Below are positions 1 to 9,966 of a stretch of 64,000 nt of DNA, in pieces. The notes under the pieces were generated by a model, which saw nothing but the letters and a program-made list of their open reading frames with translations, had not been told where the DNA came from and ran no database searches. A program made the translations under genes and the position numbers. The DNA is taken from contig CP136069.1 in NCBI GenBank assembly GCA_032622095.1, positions 66,177,319 through 66,241,318 of the forward strand. The letters run 5' to 3'. The number at the start of each line of letters is the position of its first letter. Within the stretch, counting starts at the first letter, position 1. The stretch comes from Siphonodentalium dalli (taxonomy: Eukaryota > Mollusca > Scaphopoda > Gadilida > Siphonodentaliidae).

Positions 1-63
1 CTATTTGCGGATGATACTTCCCTTTTTCTTGCCATTGAAGACCCCACCCTTGCTGCCAACTGC
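1..63 (+). pseudogene. End of an upstream RT fragment (previous tandem unit)
   Basis: These bases repeat 9904-9966 and 20094-20156. They encode the reverse-transcriptase motif C (L-F-A-D-D) followed by TSLFLAIED. The coding similarity stops at base 63, where it joins non-RT sequence at 64, exactly as at 9966/9967. The window therefore opens at the tail of a further copy of the ~10-kb unit. Too short to classify alone; the assignment rests on identity with the longer copies downstream. Confidence 0.85.
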
Positions 64-1635
64 ACCAACGCACCATAACATGATCCCCCGCCGTCACGTT
101 TTGTTGACTTTGATGACTAAAACGAATGATAGAATAACCGGACGTGTTGATTAAAGATACATAATCCGATTAAACGCCCCTAAATTAAAATTCCTTTGGC
201 CTCGGTTGATTCGAGTCGAGGAACCCACCCATCAAAGCTCAGAGTTATTAGATATCAATTTTTGAAATCTGTTATTTTTCGCCACCGGGAATATTTGACG
301 GCTTGGCAAAAATCTTACAGAAATAGTACAGACATGCGCACACGCAATTACGAGAGGTCACACAAGGTCGATGCTCCATGTGTGTTCACTGGCGACCAAA
401 TGATTTGTAATAGAAGTCGATAAAAAGCATCGCCATCAACAAGAATGCGGTATGTTGTGATAGTTGATGACGGATACATGAATTATACTTAATTAAATAT
501 GTAATAATGTTTTATCCATGCAAATAGCCATGATATATGGCACCATGTTGGTTACACGTGGAAATACTATGTGTTTTCAATTCGTGACAACAATTGTTGG
601 GGAATTCCAATTTGAATTAGGAATCACCATATATGGAAGTTGTAAACCACACTCACTCATCTTCAAATTGCCAAGAAAAACGGTTATTGTAGTAATTTTA
701 CGACAAATATGATATCGTGATTGGTATTCTTGTGAGTATTTTTTGGATAACTTAATCGGCTTTTGGTGAAATTCCGTTGTTGTTGTACCTGGATGATACA
801 GGGACCATCGAATCGGATTGTGTACCTTTAAGTGTGCAGTCGTAGACTAAGCTATAAATAGTTTGACAGGTAGGAATGTTGGGCTAACTTGCAGTGCTGC
901 ATGATATAGTATTTTGATTGTCAAACAATTGGAACATGGAAACTGCAGACCGATTTCAAAAGAAAAAATTCAGCTGATTTCATAGAAATTAATATGGAAA
1001 AATCTATATAAATATAAGAAATTATGTAGTTTTAGTGTTTTTTTAGCGGTATGTCGCTGTGGCCGCTGGGACATTTATATTATTGTGAAATGTTACACAC
1101 TACGATATTTACTAAAAATTCATGTAAAATTTTACAAGTGATATCTCTGTCGTAATCCATACCAAGTATCACACAGTAATCTGAGTACAGATACGAACGG
1201 GTTGATGAGGCATTGTGCAGCTTTCCGTATCTGAGTACAACCAATGCCGTCTCGTCATTTTCATAATAGAGTTATTGTTCGTTGTTTGTTGGTAGAATGA
1301 ATATCTTAGTGTAAATATATTTTTTATTTCCAAATCCGAACAAATAACATGATATACAAACGACTCATAAATGCAAAATAGACGTGTTAATATATGGATA
1401 CCAGGATCGGACAACAAGCCCGAGGGCTTATATGAAGTATGTTCCCCTTTGACTAAATGTCGCGTACCCAATACGTGAGAGAGGGGTATAGTTCAAACGG
1501 GAATGGTTGGAAATAACGATTTTCAGAGAATTGGATATATATAGCAGAATCTGAGTTAGACATGGAATAAAAAGGAAGAAGATAGTACTCATGATAGCAG
1601 GGGCAGAGAAAGAAGAGAGGGGGGAGAGTAGAGGG

Positions 1636-1638
<3 letters not shown>
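64..1638. other. No gene recognised
   Basis: AT-rich sequence with stop codons in all frames. The frames at 196-423 and 518-712 are short, have no recognisable motif and reappear only because the whole unit is duplicated. No tRNA, TIR or simple repeat was seen here. Confidence 0.5.

Positions 1639-1720
<82 letters not shown>
1639..1720. repeat. (AG)41 microsatellite
   Basis: 82 bases of uninterrupted AG dinucleotide, preceded by G-rich degenerate GGGGAGAG sequence and followed 28 bases later by a run of about 13 C. On the minus strand it gives a spurious poly-Ser/Leu frame. The unit 2 copy at 11541-11622 has the same length. Confidence 0.98.
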
Positions 1721-1723
<3 letters not shown>

Positions 1724-2071
1724 CCTGACAATAAGAAATAGATCTATCCCCCCCCCCCCCAGCCAGTACGTGTTTATTTTATAATTGCAGGAAATATGCT
1801 CATATTGGCATTATTTGGAAACTTAAATACGCTCTATATGTGCATAAACGCAGGTGTTCGATGTTCAAAAAGATCCTTCACCCCACTGCTTGTCTTTGTC
1901 TGCTTACTTGCTTCATTTATAGAGCTGAAATCGAGGCTTGCCCAGGCAACCACATCTATGGATTCAGGTTTATGCCACACCGGATGCGCGTGTAAACTAT
2001 ACTGTATATCTATCTAACCGGAGAACTGTTGAACGCGACAAAACGTCAACTATACTAGTATATTCTTTGTC

Positions 2072-2460
2072 TTAACCCTTTACCCAACAGAAGGGCCCTG
2101 TGCCAATGCATTTTCTTATATATGCGAGTCGACCATAGGTCGCCTCGCATATATAAGAGAATGCATTGGCTTAACACATTAAAAATTATAAAATTGTTAA
2201 AGAATGTAAGAAAAAATGGTAAAAAAAGATTTTTTTAGGCCAATGCATTCTCTTATATATGCGAGGGGACCTATGGTCGACTCGCATATATAAGAGAATG
2301 CATTGGCACAGGGCATACCTGTAACTATCACAATGTGGTCAAGGAGCCGGTTCCAATGATATCCATATTTGTATGGTTCTATTGAGACAGACCGATGATA
2401 TTTTAGGCTGTTGAAGCATTATTTGGCCGGTTTTGGCCGTTTTGTTGGGTAAAGGGTTAA
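2072..2460. mobile_element. piggyBac-like MITE with TTAA target duplication
   Basis: The 13-bp perfect TIR CCCTTTACCCAAC (2076-2088) is mirrored by GTTGGGTAAAGGG (2444-2456), and both ends are flanked by TTAA (2072-2075, 2457-2460). TTAA target sites and CCC-starting TIRs are established hallmarks of piggyBac elements; Kolobok also uses TTAA. The 381-bp interior has no coding capacity. It contains four alternating copies of a ~27-bp block (GCCAATGCATTCTCTTATAT type) that form two nested hairpins at 2102-2170 and 2240-2307. The element is non-autonomous; its autonomous partner is not in the window. Confidence 0.8.
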
Positions 2461-2780
2461 GTTTTCACTATATTTTCCGGTGTCCCAGCACCTGCATAGT
2501 CCGTACTACGGGAAACAACCAAAGCAAGCGAAAAAAATCAAACGAAATTTCGCGCATTACATAATTATATACGTGTAGTGCTACGCTTTCTGATGGAAAC
2601 CAAGTGCACGGGCACTATTTGTATTTTGTCGCCGAGGAAAAGGCAAAGAATTACAACGAAACAATATCCAACGAAATTTCGTTTGACTATTTCGCTTTCA
2701 TAGCTTGTTCCGCCATGCAATATATACAGTGGTTTACAAGCGCACCCGGGTGGCATTAACGGGATTCCATACATTTCGAA

Positions 2781-2965
2781 TGGTCGGCCACGCGTGTTGT
2801 ATCACTAGATTCCATATATGGATTGTTAACGACGATCAGGCTATCCTGACTCGCTCCAGTATTCAAGTTGGCTGACCTGCCCAGGGCAGTCTTTCTGAGT
2901 GGTCGGCCACGCGTTTTGTATTTCTAGATTCCATCTATAGATTGTTATGGGCGATCAGGATTTCA
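2781..2965. repeat. Diverged ~119-bp tandem duplication
   Basis: The block starting TGGTCGGCCACGCGT at 2781 recurs at 2900, sharing CTAGATTCCAT, GATTGTTA and CGATCAGG with several substitutions. No coding content. Repeated in unit 2 near 12683-12867. Confidence 0.75.
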
Positions 2966-3845
2966 GGTTGTACATGCTCTGATCTCAACTCTCGTCGCCA
3001 AGAATTTTTTTCATACTTATACCAGCCATTCCGTTGTGTGACGCGGGCCACAGTGTAAACACAAGTGGATTAGTTTTTAGATGGAGAATAACCGTGCCAA
3101 ATTTTTATTATAATGGAACCCATATTTCGGAGAGAGAAAAACACCCAGAAATATTAAGGGGAACTTACGTTTTATGTGTTAGTTTCCGGAGGACGCATAA
3201 TAATAATTTATATTTTTATAATAATAATTTATGTTGTAATACGACCCTGCCTAACTATGATTAAAAGCCATGTCTTGATTGGCCAGTTGCCCGAGTTGCC
3301 ATGGCTATCTCGTTCCAGTTTTGTGGTACAATTCTACTTTTTCCAATTGTACCACGAACAAAATCGGTTTATTCAGATCGCCGCACGCGACTTTTCCCGT
3401 CTTTTCTAACTCCGCGCAAACGGGGCATCATAGGAGTACACCCGCACCCGTAACCCTTTGAATTTTGCTACATCTTGACAATCTTGCGAATTTTCTAGCG
3501 ATTTGTCGCTTGAAAGCAGTTTGGTTGCCAATGAATATGGTCCAAATGATGTTATGGTATATTGATATATGTTACGACCAAAGAAAGTTACTTAATAGGT
3601 ATATTAAATGACAAAATAAATCAGTAAAATTGTATTTGCCATGGGGCCGGGCTGTGCATTCGTCGATTCGAATCTCGATCATATTCGATATTTCGGAATC
3701 AAGTTGAAACTGAAAGCGTTTTTTTTTGTTCACCAGAAGGGAAATAAGATTAGTTTAGTAAACTAGATCATTTAGATCGCTTTGTGTAAGGAAAATGGTC
3801 CATAGTCGATGATCATATTCATGATGTCCCAACAACGTTCAACAC
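2966..3845. other. Non-coding; contains one short dispersed-repeat fragment
   Basis: At 3018-3052 the sequence ACCAGCCATTCCGT...GCGGGCCACAGTG matches the dispersed family seen at 8570 and 61862. The rest is AT-rich, with frames under 80 codons and no motif. Confidence 0.45.
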
Positions 3846-4086
3846 AGAAATGACCGCAATGGCGATTGTGATTTGGGGGGCTAACCCCGGGATGGTCGAT
3901 TTTTTTTTTTTTGAGTAATGATAAAAATGGCGATAAATGACGTTAAATGACCGCAATATAAGAGAGTGGTTCGGGGGGCTAGCCCGGGATTGTCGAAAGG
4001 GCCGAGAGGTCTGTTCCTTCACCCCTCACAATTTTGTTTTGGAGTAATGATAAAAATGGCGATAAATGACGTTAAATGACCGCAAT
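3846..4086. repeat. ~129-bp tandem duplication
   Basis: A 45-bp block (GAGTAATGATAAAAATGG...) at 3913-3957 recurs at 4042-4086, each copy preceded by a GGGGGGCTA(A/G)CCC-type segment. The spacing is 129 bp, with a partial further copy of the ATGACCGCAAT end at about 3850. The unit 2 copy lies near 13748-13988. Confidence 0.75.
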
Positions 4087-4322
4087 CGTGTTTCCTGTAC
4101 AATTTAAATGAAAGGCACGGCGCCGCTGAAAACACATCCTTTTTCAACCAATCACAACGATTATTTACGCAAACAAATTACCAGAGTACTCCGTGCAAAG
4201 AATTCGAATACGCCCAATAAGAATTACACCACGAAATGTTTTCTCATCTGAGACCGAAAAAGCGCAGTATTTCGTTGACTATTCAGTCGAATTAAGACCA
4301 GAAACTTTCAGTCGTATTATAA

Positions 4323-4471
4323 AAGAAATAAATACACGGTGTATCGGTGTGTATGGTAAAGTTGTTACCCACAAAAACTGATTGTAGGACGACGCTACGC
4401 GTCGTCCTACAATCAGTTTTTTTGTGGTACAACTTGACCATACACACCGATACACCGTGTGTTTATTTCTT
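4323..4471. repeat. Long foldback hairpin, ~70-bp arms
   Basis: Arms running from AAGAAATAAATACACGG to the mirrored TTTATTTCTT pair around the centre GACGACGCTACGCGTCGTC. The unit 2 copy (14227-14372) pairs better: unit 1 has indels in the GTTGTACCACAAAAAAC segment that break the stem. A foldback MITE is the likely identity; no clear target duplication was seen. Confidence 0.8.
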
Positions 4472-5191
4472 AATTATATAACCTAAAACCACATGTGTAC
4501 GGTATATACAAAGTGAATATGTTGTTACAACATGTGGGATAAAATATTATACATAACAGTAATCTATACTAAATACATAACATGTAACACCACGCGCACG
4601 TGAGTGTTATGTACATTGCTAACAGTGTTCAAACATGGACATATACAATCTCTACCAGAGCGCACCAGTCATACTTCCTTTCTGACCATTCGCCGGCTGG
4701 ATACTAGTCTGTGGTTTTCTATATTTAGCGTGGGTTTTTTCTAGAAAATGGCGAAACCGCGATAGACCAAATCAAATTTCCTGTGTTCTTTGAAAACAAT
4801 TCCCGTACTAAAAACTTATTGACAAATGGCGAATTATGGTGGTAGCTTTGTTGACGATTTTCGCACTTTATTTAGCAAAATGGCAGCAAATAGGAACTCT
4901 GGTGTTTGACTGGCCATGAATGTTGTCGTCCATGTGCGTTTAGACTTTGATAAATTAATCGGAGAAACCATATCACACCCGTTTATCACGTATAGTTCTT
5001 GGTTCTTGAGGGCCTTTCCAAACTTAAGGTACGAAATTAGAAATTTATTTTTCGATATTTTGTGTGCTTAGTAACGACAACATGTTGCTCTATTTGTATT
5101 CGCTTAGCCTATATTTTTATATCTCGGAAGTACAATGGAGACGGTAATTCCGTCAAATCCTAAATTGGAGATAATTGAAACTAAGACTAAC
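4472..5191. other. Non-coding
   Basis: AT-rich, no motif found. Unit 1 and unit 2 differ here by numerous one-base indels, unlike the flanking regions, which suggests poorly polished consensus on the approach to the assembly gap. Confidence 0.4.
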
Positions 5192-5434
5192 CTGAATGAA
5201 ATATGTCGAGATCACTGTATATTTCCAACTCGCACATGGTCATAACATTTCCCAAACCTATGGCTTGAAGTCGCACATATCTCCCATGAACTGGAGTTGT
5301 GCAGTTGAAATAAATATATTGGCCGAACGTTCCTGTTCCAGGGAAGTATAAGCATTCAGATGTGAAGCCAGAAAAGTCAGTAGGGTTCACCATAGATACT
5401 GAAGTGTGGATCTTGAAGTTGCTCAGTCTCTCGG
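5192..5434 (-). CDS. F5/8-type-C (fucolectin-like) domain, C-terminal-half exon, copy 1
   Basis: This is one internal exon. Read on the minus strand it encodes ~80 residues beginning ERLSNFKIHT, then FPGTGTFGQYIYFNC, GRYVRLQ and a terminal CELEIYSD. This is the second half of the carbohydrate-binding F5/8C/fucolectin fold, in which the Cys near the end and the RYVR strand are family hallmarks. An AG acceptor precedes base 5434 (TTGACAG/CC), and the exon ends CATTCAG/GTTAGT. Both boundaries are phase 1. No first half lies within the unit; the matching half is at 32636-32869. Such proteins are usually secreted or membrane-bound lectin-like recognition molecules. Being the outer of two near-identical exons, it may be a dispensable extra domain copy or an assembly duplicate. 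The frame is open and undamaged. Confidence 0.82.
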
Positions 5435-5890
5435 CTGTCAATATGATCAGACATGTATGTTAAAGTCACTGCGGTTTGAGCCCCGAACTAAACCTAACAA
5501 TATTTGATTTTGATTTGTTCCCGGTATCGAAATATGTCGATAAATACTTAAACTACATTTCTATGAGCATTATATGTCCCAGCAAGACGCACTGAAGTCA
5601 TCCAAAAATACAACTTTGAACAAGGAGTTTATGTCCGAACAGAACGCAGCCATTTGCACGACACAGAACAGAACAAGAGCGTTCCGCGTTAGTCTATTGC
5701 TGATATGGTCGAAATAAAGAGCGTCAGTTTAACTGCTGTGCGAAATGAAAACATCTGGAAAATGGCTGTGGTCATGGATGGTATTTTTTCAGAGCGTATG
5801 AAGTGCACTCTATCGTAGACAAAATTTGGAAGCTCGAATAAGTCATGCCCGTTTAAAGATACCTTGTCCTAGTTGTATCAAATTTAGTTA

Positions 5891-5990
5891 NNNNNNNNNN
5901 NNNNNNNNNNNNNNNNNNNNNNNNNNNNNNNNNNNNNNNNNNNNNNNNNNNNNNNNNNNNNNNNNNNNNNNNNNNNNNNNNNNNNNNNNN
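5891..5990. other. Assembly gap (100 N)
   Basis: Exactly 100 N, the conventional filler for a gap of unknown size. Unit 2 holds about 390-400 bp at the same place (AT-rich sequence plus most of a 39-bp minisatellite), so the array is the likely cause of the break. Confidence 0.98.
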
Positions 5991-6045
5991 AACGCTCTTT
6001 ATATAGGAGTACAGAATATAATTACTGATAACGCTCTTTATATAT
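5991..6045. repeat. Remnant of 39-bp minisatellite at gap edge
   Basis: About 1.4 units beginning AACGCTCTTTATATAGG and ending at TATATATGTG. It corresponds to the last units of the nine-unit array at 15891-16236. The remaining units are hidden in the N gap. Confidence 0.9.
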
Positions 6046-6149
6046 GTGAAACCCCAAATATTCAACAACAAACATGATACATTTTAAATTCTGATTACAA
6101 TTGTGTATAGTTATTTTTTCATATATATATATGTATTGTTATTTGTGTG

Positions 6150-8449
6150 CAGTGTTCACACTGGCCCGAAATTTTCTTGAGCCACCACCTTAGCCACTTG
6201 TGAATTTTTTTGAGCCACTTTTCATTTACTTGAGCCACATTTTTCAACCCATATTATATTTTATCGTATCGATTATCTTTGACTAAATGTTGGTATGAGA
6301 AGGACCTCTTACATTCCACATTCGACACGGGTACACAATATAGTATTTATGCAAAGTCTGATATTATAGGACGCTAACAGGGTTGCACGGCGTAGCACGG
6401 GTTAAAGTGTAATCAAAACGTTAATAAATGTTGTCAATCGGTTGGTAAGCACACATACCAGTATGGATGAAGAGTTATGCTTTTTGTATCAATGTCATAG
6501 ATTATCCCGTTTCCATAAATTTGAATGTACCCCCCGATGCCCATAATGACATCGGGCGTCAAATTTGTTGAAGCCGGCGAACTTGTTATACAATTTTGGC
6601 GCCCCTTCCCCCGTCCATTCCTGACATGGACATCAACATGTTTGTGGTCTTTAAACTACACCATTATTTCATCATAGCACGCATGGAGAAGCCTATATAC
6701 ATGTTTATATGAGTATCGATGAAACAATTGTTTTGGTGCTCACCTCCCCGATCCACATTACCGATCCGAATGGTGCCACCTCGGAAAACGAACACTACAC
6801 CATTAGGTTCCTTATATCGCAGCCATACCTATATGTGTTCAGTATAAAGCGCGACAAACAAAAGTGCTAACGATATGGGTTCGCAGCGCGTCGCCGGTCA
6901 TTGAGTCTCCACACAGCAGTGGCTTGGCCGCTTTGAGCGACTTGCAATTGTCGGATTGCTCGCTGTTTCAAACCCCGCGCCAAGTTGTTACCCTTGAGCA
7001 AGGTCGCTCGTTCTGTGTCAGCTTGTCATACTGATGAGTTTCAGAGCATGTTCTGATCAAACTAGAGCAGCGCCTGCAATGAATGCAGCCGGTTCATTGG
7101 TTGGCTTGTACAAATTACTGGATAATATTGTACCAAGCGTATTAGAGCAAGTAATTGGTTCATCGCTATATAAAACTGGTCATCATTATTATTATTGTGT
7201 TTGTTCACTGTCCCCCACCCCCATGTTGGCTATATAAGTTTGGTATAAATGCCGGCAAATGTGGTGTTCATCCTAATTAGTGTCCAAGTGTTTGCACAGA
7301 ATGTCTTCGATATTGACCATATTGTATTTTATACGAGCCACCAACAGCCACCAAAACCAAAATTGTATATTTTATCTTATAACCATGGCCAGTTTCCTAA
7401 AACAAAACCGACGATCGCCCATAAATATTTTCCACCTATTGCTAATAACAGGCCATACATTATACCGATAATGGGAGAACGGGACGCAGCTATAGTATAT
7501 TCATATGCATGATATGATCCCTCTAAATATTAAATTGAATCCCACCTGACTGAAAACTCTTTTGTCAACACCAGCAAGATGACATTTTATTATACAACGA
7601 TGAACAGTGGCATGTATTTCTAAATGTATCAAACAAATCGATTGAACTGGAAGCTTCCATTGCCCTTCTGTGGATTGAAACACGTATCACTCGCTTTGTA
7701 TGCGTTACTCACGGTGTTTGTGAAGACAGTTTATGTGTAAATTCGATAGCTACAACCGAACACGGGGTGTTTTAGCTATATTTCAAAGAACCCATGACAC
7801 TACAGTTGACATGTGCTGTCAACTCAAGAATGACTCTGGCTTGCCGTTAAAAGCGATGCGCATACTTCAACGTGGAGGCTCTTTAGTCGGGCGCGGACAC
7901 CAGCATTTCAATTCCGCGCATTCTTTATACTTGACCATAAAGATGTGGTGGATCTTTCTTAACATGCTGATACTCAGATACCGTTTTGCGCGAAAGTGTT
8001 TTTCTTCCTTTTTTGTTCGTCTTCGGGGTGCATACATTCCTCATATATATATACAGCGTCATATATATTTATAATAATGACCCGCACCATTATCTTTCTC
8101 GTAAAAAAAGTACCCCAAATAGACCCCTCTGTTGTTATCTAGATGGTCACCTGTGAATTTCTATAGAACACAGACAGACGTTCGCAAATATATATATAGA
8201 TGTGTCCTTTCTTTGTTTCACTAATTACAACCAGTCCATGTGGCATAAGCTGAGAATCAATTAGCGAGTGCTTTCATTTATACTCTCGTGGCGGGATAGT
8301 GTTGCCTGATTGTTAAACTTAATCTGTCGGACGGCAGTTAATTTAAGAGCCACACAACCAAATTCTTTGAGCCACTAGCCAATTTATTTTAGCCACATTT
8401 GTTTTTCTTTCGCAATTTACGAAATTTGCTCACGGCAGCGTGAACACTG
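6150..8449. mobile_element. Non-autonomous hAT-type element, 2.3 kb
   Basis: The ends read CAGTGTTCACACTGGCC (from 6150) and, reverse-complemented, CAGTGTTCACGCTGCCG (ending 8449). A perfect 8-bp duplication TTTGTGTG flanks it at 6142-6149 and 8450-8457. An 8-bp target duplication with C-A-G-x-G termini is typical of hAT. Just inside both ends are repeated AGCCAC motifs (6180, 6192, 6212, 6232 and 8348, 8370, 8391), probably subterminal transposase-binding repeats. No transposase frame is present. The interior has picked up a SINE (6910-7030) and sequence resembling the dispersed 100-150-bp repeat. A related end lies at 60416. Confidence 0.85.
6910..7030 (+). repeat. tRNA-derived SINE
   Basis: It has an A-box-like segment TGGCTTGGCCG (6920-6930) and a near-canonical B box GTTTCAAACCC (6965-6975) at tRNA-like spacing. 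These are followed by AAGTTGTTACCCTTGAGCAAGG (6982-7003), which resembles the conserved central domain of V-type SINEs. The polymerase III layout is seen directly; the V-domain assignment is from memory. It sits inside the hAT element. The 3' tail is not clear. Confidence 0.6.
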
Positions 8450-8457
8450 TTTGTGTG

Positions 8458-8520
8458 GTGACATCCGGCCCCGTGTGGGTGTAATTGTCAATAAACTTAT
8501 CGTATCTTATCTTCTTGGAC
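8458..8520 (+). repeat. Possible 3' tail of a non-LTR element
   Basis: Immediately after the hAT target duplication comes ATTGTCAATAAACTTATCG followed by TATCTTATCTT. It is close in layout to GACAATAAAATCTTATC with (TTATC)n at 30676-30708. An AATAAA signal followed by a short CTTAT-type microsatellite tail fits a CR1/L2-like 3' end into which the hAT element inserted. Confidence 0.45.
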
Positions 8521-8569
8521 CTAAATATTCACATAGGTTCACATTGGACTCATTTGAGTCTGAGATAAT

Positions 8570-8710
8570 CCCATAGTAACTTATATCCGTTATTCCGTGT
8601 TATTGCGCGGGCCACAGTGAAAATACATTACAAAGAGCGCACATCTGGTAAGTGTATTTAGGTTCATACTATCATACTATCAGGGTTACCCGGCGTTACC
8701 CAGGTTAAAA
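8570..8710 (+). repeat. Dispersed repeat family, GCGCGGGCCA block
   Basis: TTATTCCGTGTTATTGCGCG and the following GGGCCACAGTGAAAA, CATTACAAA, ACATCTGGTAA and TTTAGGTTCATA match 61862-61960 in the same order. Here the block is followed by CAGGGTTACCCGGCGTTACC (8680-8699), a motif also seen in diverged form at 6370 and 23150. Unit 2 has the copy at about 18770-18900. Confidence 0.65.
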
Positions 8711-9019
8711 TGGTGTGATACCCTCAGCTGTGGACATTTGTTGGGAATTGGGAATACTCTTGCTCAAAAGCATTCTCATAACTTGTATATCCAAATGGAT
8801 TCACAAAACGTAATTCTTATACATGATTATAGGTAGCGGCTCACACGTTGTCTGAGTTATTGTCATTTTGTTTATCGCGATTAATTCGTCACACAAATAA
8901 AGAAGTATTTATTTACAAATGTGCGTACTTCAGATGTTAGCATTTTTTAAATTGTACAGTCGAAGTGGTTGCAAGTGATGTTTTTTTTTAAAATAAATAT
9001 TTTTATTGGGATCAAAACA

Positions 9020-9966
9020 TGAACATCACAAACACATAAGCCTATACCAGCACTCATATTTAACGATGAATTGATAAATGACAACTTACAAAAAGCCAAC
9101 ACCTTCAACAAATACTTTTGTTCTATATCGTCATTGCCAAAACGAAAGGGAGATAGAGTTACCTCGCTTTGACCAGTTAACAGAAAGCGAACTAAGTGAC
9201 ATAGAAATCGACGACGAACTTGTTCTCAAATGCCTACGGTCAATTAAGACGTCAAAAGCCTCCGGTTATGATGGCATAAGCCCAAAAGTATTGAAAAAAC
9301 TGTGCCTCTTCCTTAACTGCACCATTAAGATTTATTTTTAATATTTTTTAAAAACATGCATACTTTCCCATTGAGTGGAAGAAGGCAAATGTATGTCCAA
9401 TCTTTAAAAAAGATGACCCTTGTATACCGTCAAACTATCGCCCTGTTTCCCTTCTGAGTTGTCTCTCTAAAATCTTTGAAAAATGCATATACCGTCGTCT
9501 GTCAGACTATTTGCGTGAACACAAATTGTTGTCCGATCTGCAATCAGGGTTTACTCCCAACGACAGTACTGTGTTTCAATTAATCGACATATACCACTAT
9601 ATCATATCATCACTAGATGAGGGAAAGAAATAAGATATGTCTTTTACGATATTAGTAAAGCTTTTGATAAGGTCTGGCATCGAGGACTGCTCTTTAAAAT
9701 TGAAAAGAATGGGAATAACAGGAAATATGTATAAACTTCTTGAGAATTACTTGGAATCTAGAGAGCAGAGAGTTACAATAAATGGGGTGAGCTCTAATTG
9801 GATGCCTGTTTCAGCTGGAGTCCCCCCAGGGTCCTTACTCGGCCCTCTGCTATTTTTGGTCTACATAAATGATATTGTTGGAGGGATAACTAGCAATATT
9901 CGCCTATTTGCGGATGATACTTCCCTTTTTCTTGCCATTGAAGACCCCACCCTTGCTGCCAACTGC
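9020..9966 (+). pseudogene. CR1-like reverse transcriptase, 5' part of RT domain (unit 1)
   Basis: 5'-truncated fragment of a non-LTR retrotransposon polymerase. Recognisable blocks in order are KTSKASGYDGISPK, EWKKANVCPIFKK, NYRPVSLLSCL, QSGFTPNDST, YDISKAFDKVWHRGL (motif A with its catalytic Asp), GVPPGSLLGPLLF (motif B) and LFADDTSLF (motif C). The frame is broken by a stop after IFNIF, by an extra A in the A-run near 9297, by a missing G near 9624, and by a frameshift after GLLFKI that unit 2 shares. At 9966 coding similarity stops and joins the start of unit 2. The missing 3' half exists only at 20157-21214. Not functional. Confidence 0.9.

Larger units (their letters stand above)
64..9966. 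repeat. Large tandem unit 1 (~9.9 kb)
   Basis: The sequence from 64 to 9966 recurs in the same order and orientation at 9967-20156. Both units end in the same place inside a reverse transcriptase gene and begin with the same non-RT sequence. The copies differ mainly by single-base changes in homopolymer runs, a cluster of small indels between about 4100 and 5890, and a 100-N gap at 5891-5990. The near-identity means either a very recent segmental tandem duplication or an assembly duplication. Confidence 0.93.

Noticed and set aside
1453-1731. Minus-strand frame with a long Ser-Leu repeat
   Set aside because: It is a translation of the AG microsatellite; there is no supporting splice or homology signal.
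3640-3670. tRNA-like GATTCGAATCTCG
   Set aside because: Only a B-box-like fragment; no A box or cloverleaf could be drawn.
7249-7512. 87-codon frame with a signal-peptide-like N-terminus (NVVFILISVQVFAQ), present in both units
   Set aside because: It lies inside a non-autonomous hAT element, has no family match, and its conservation merely reflects the recent duplication.
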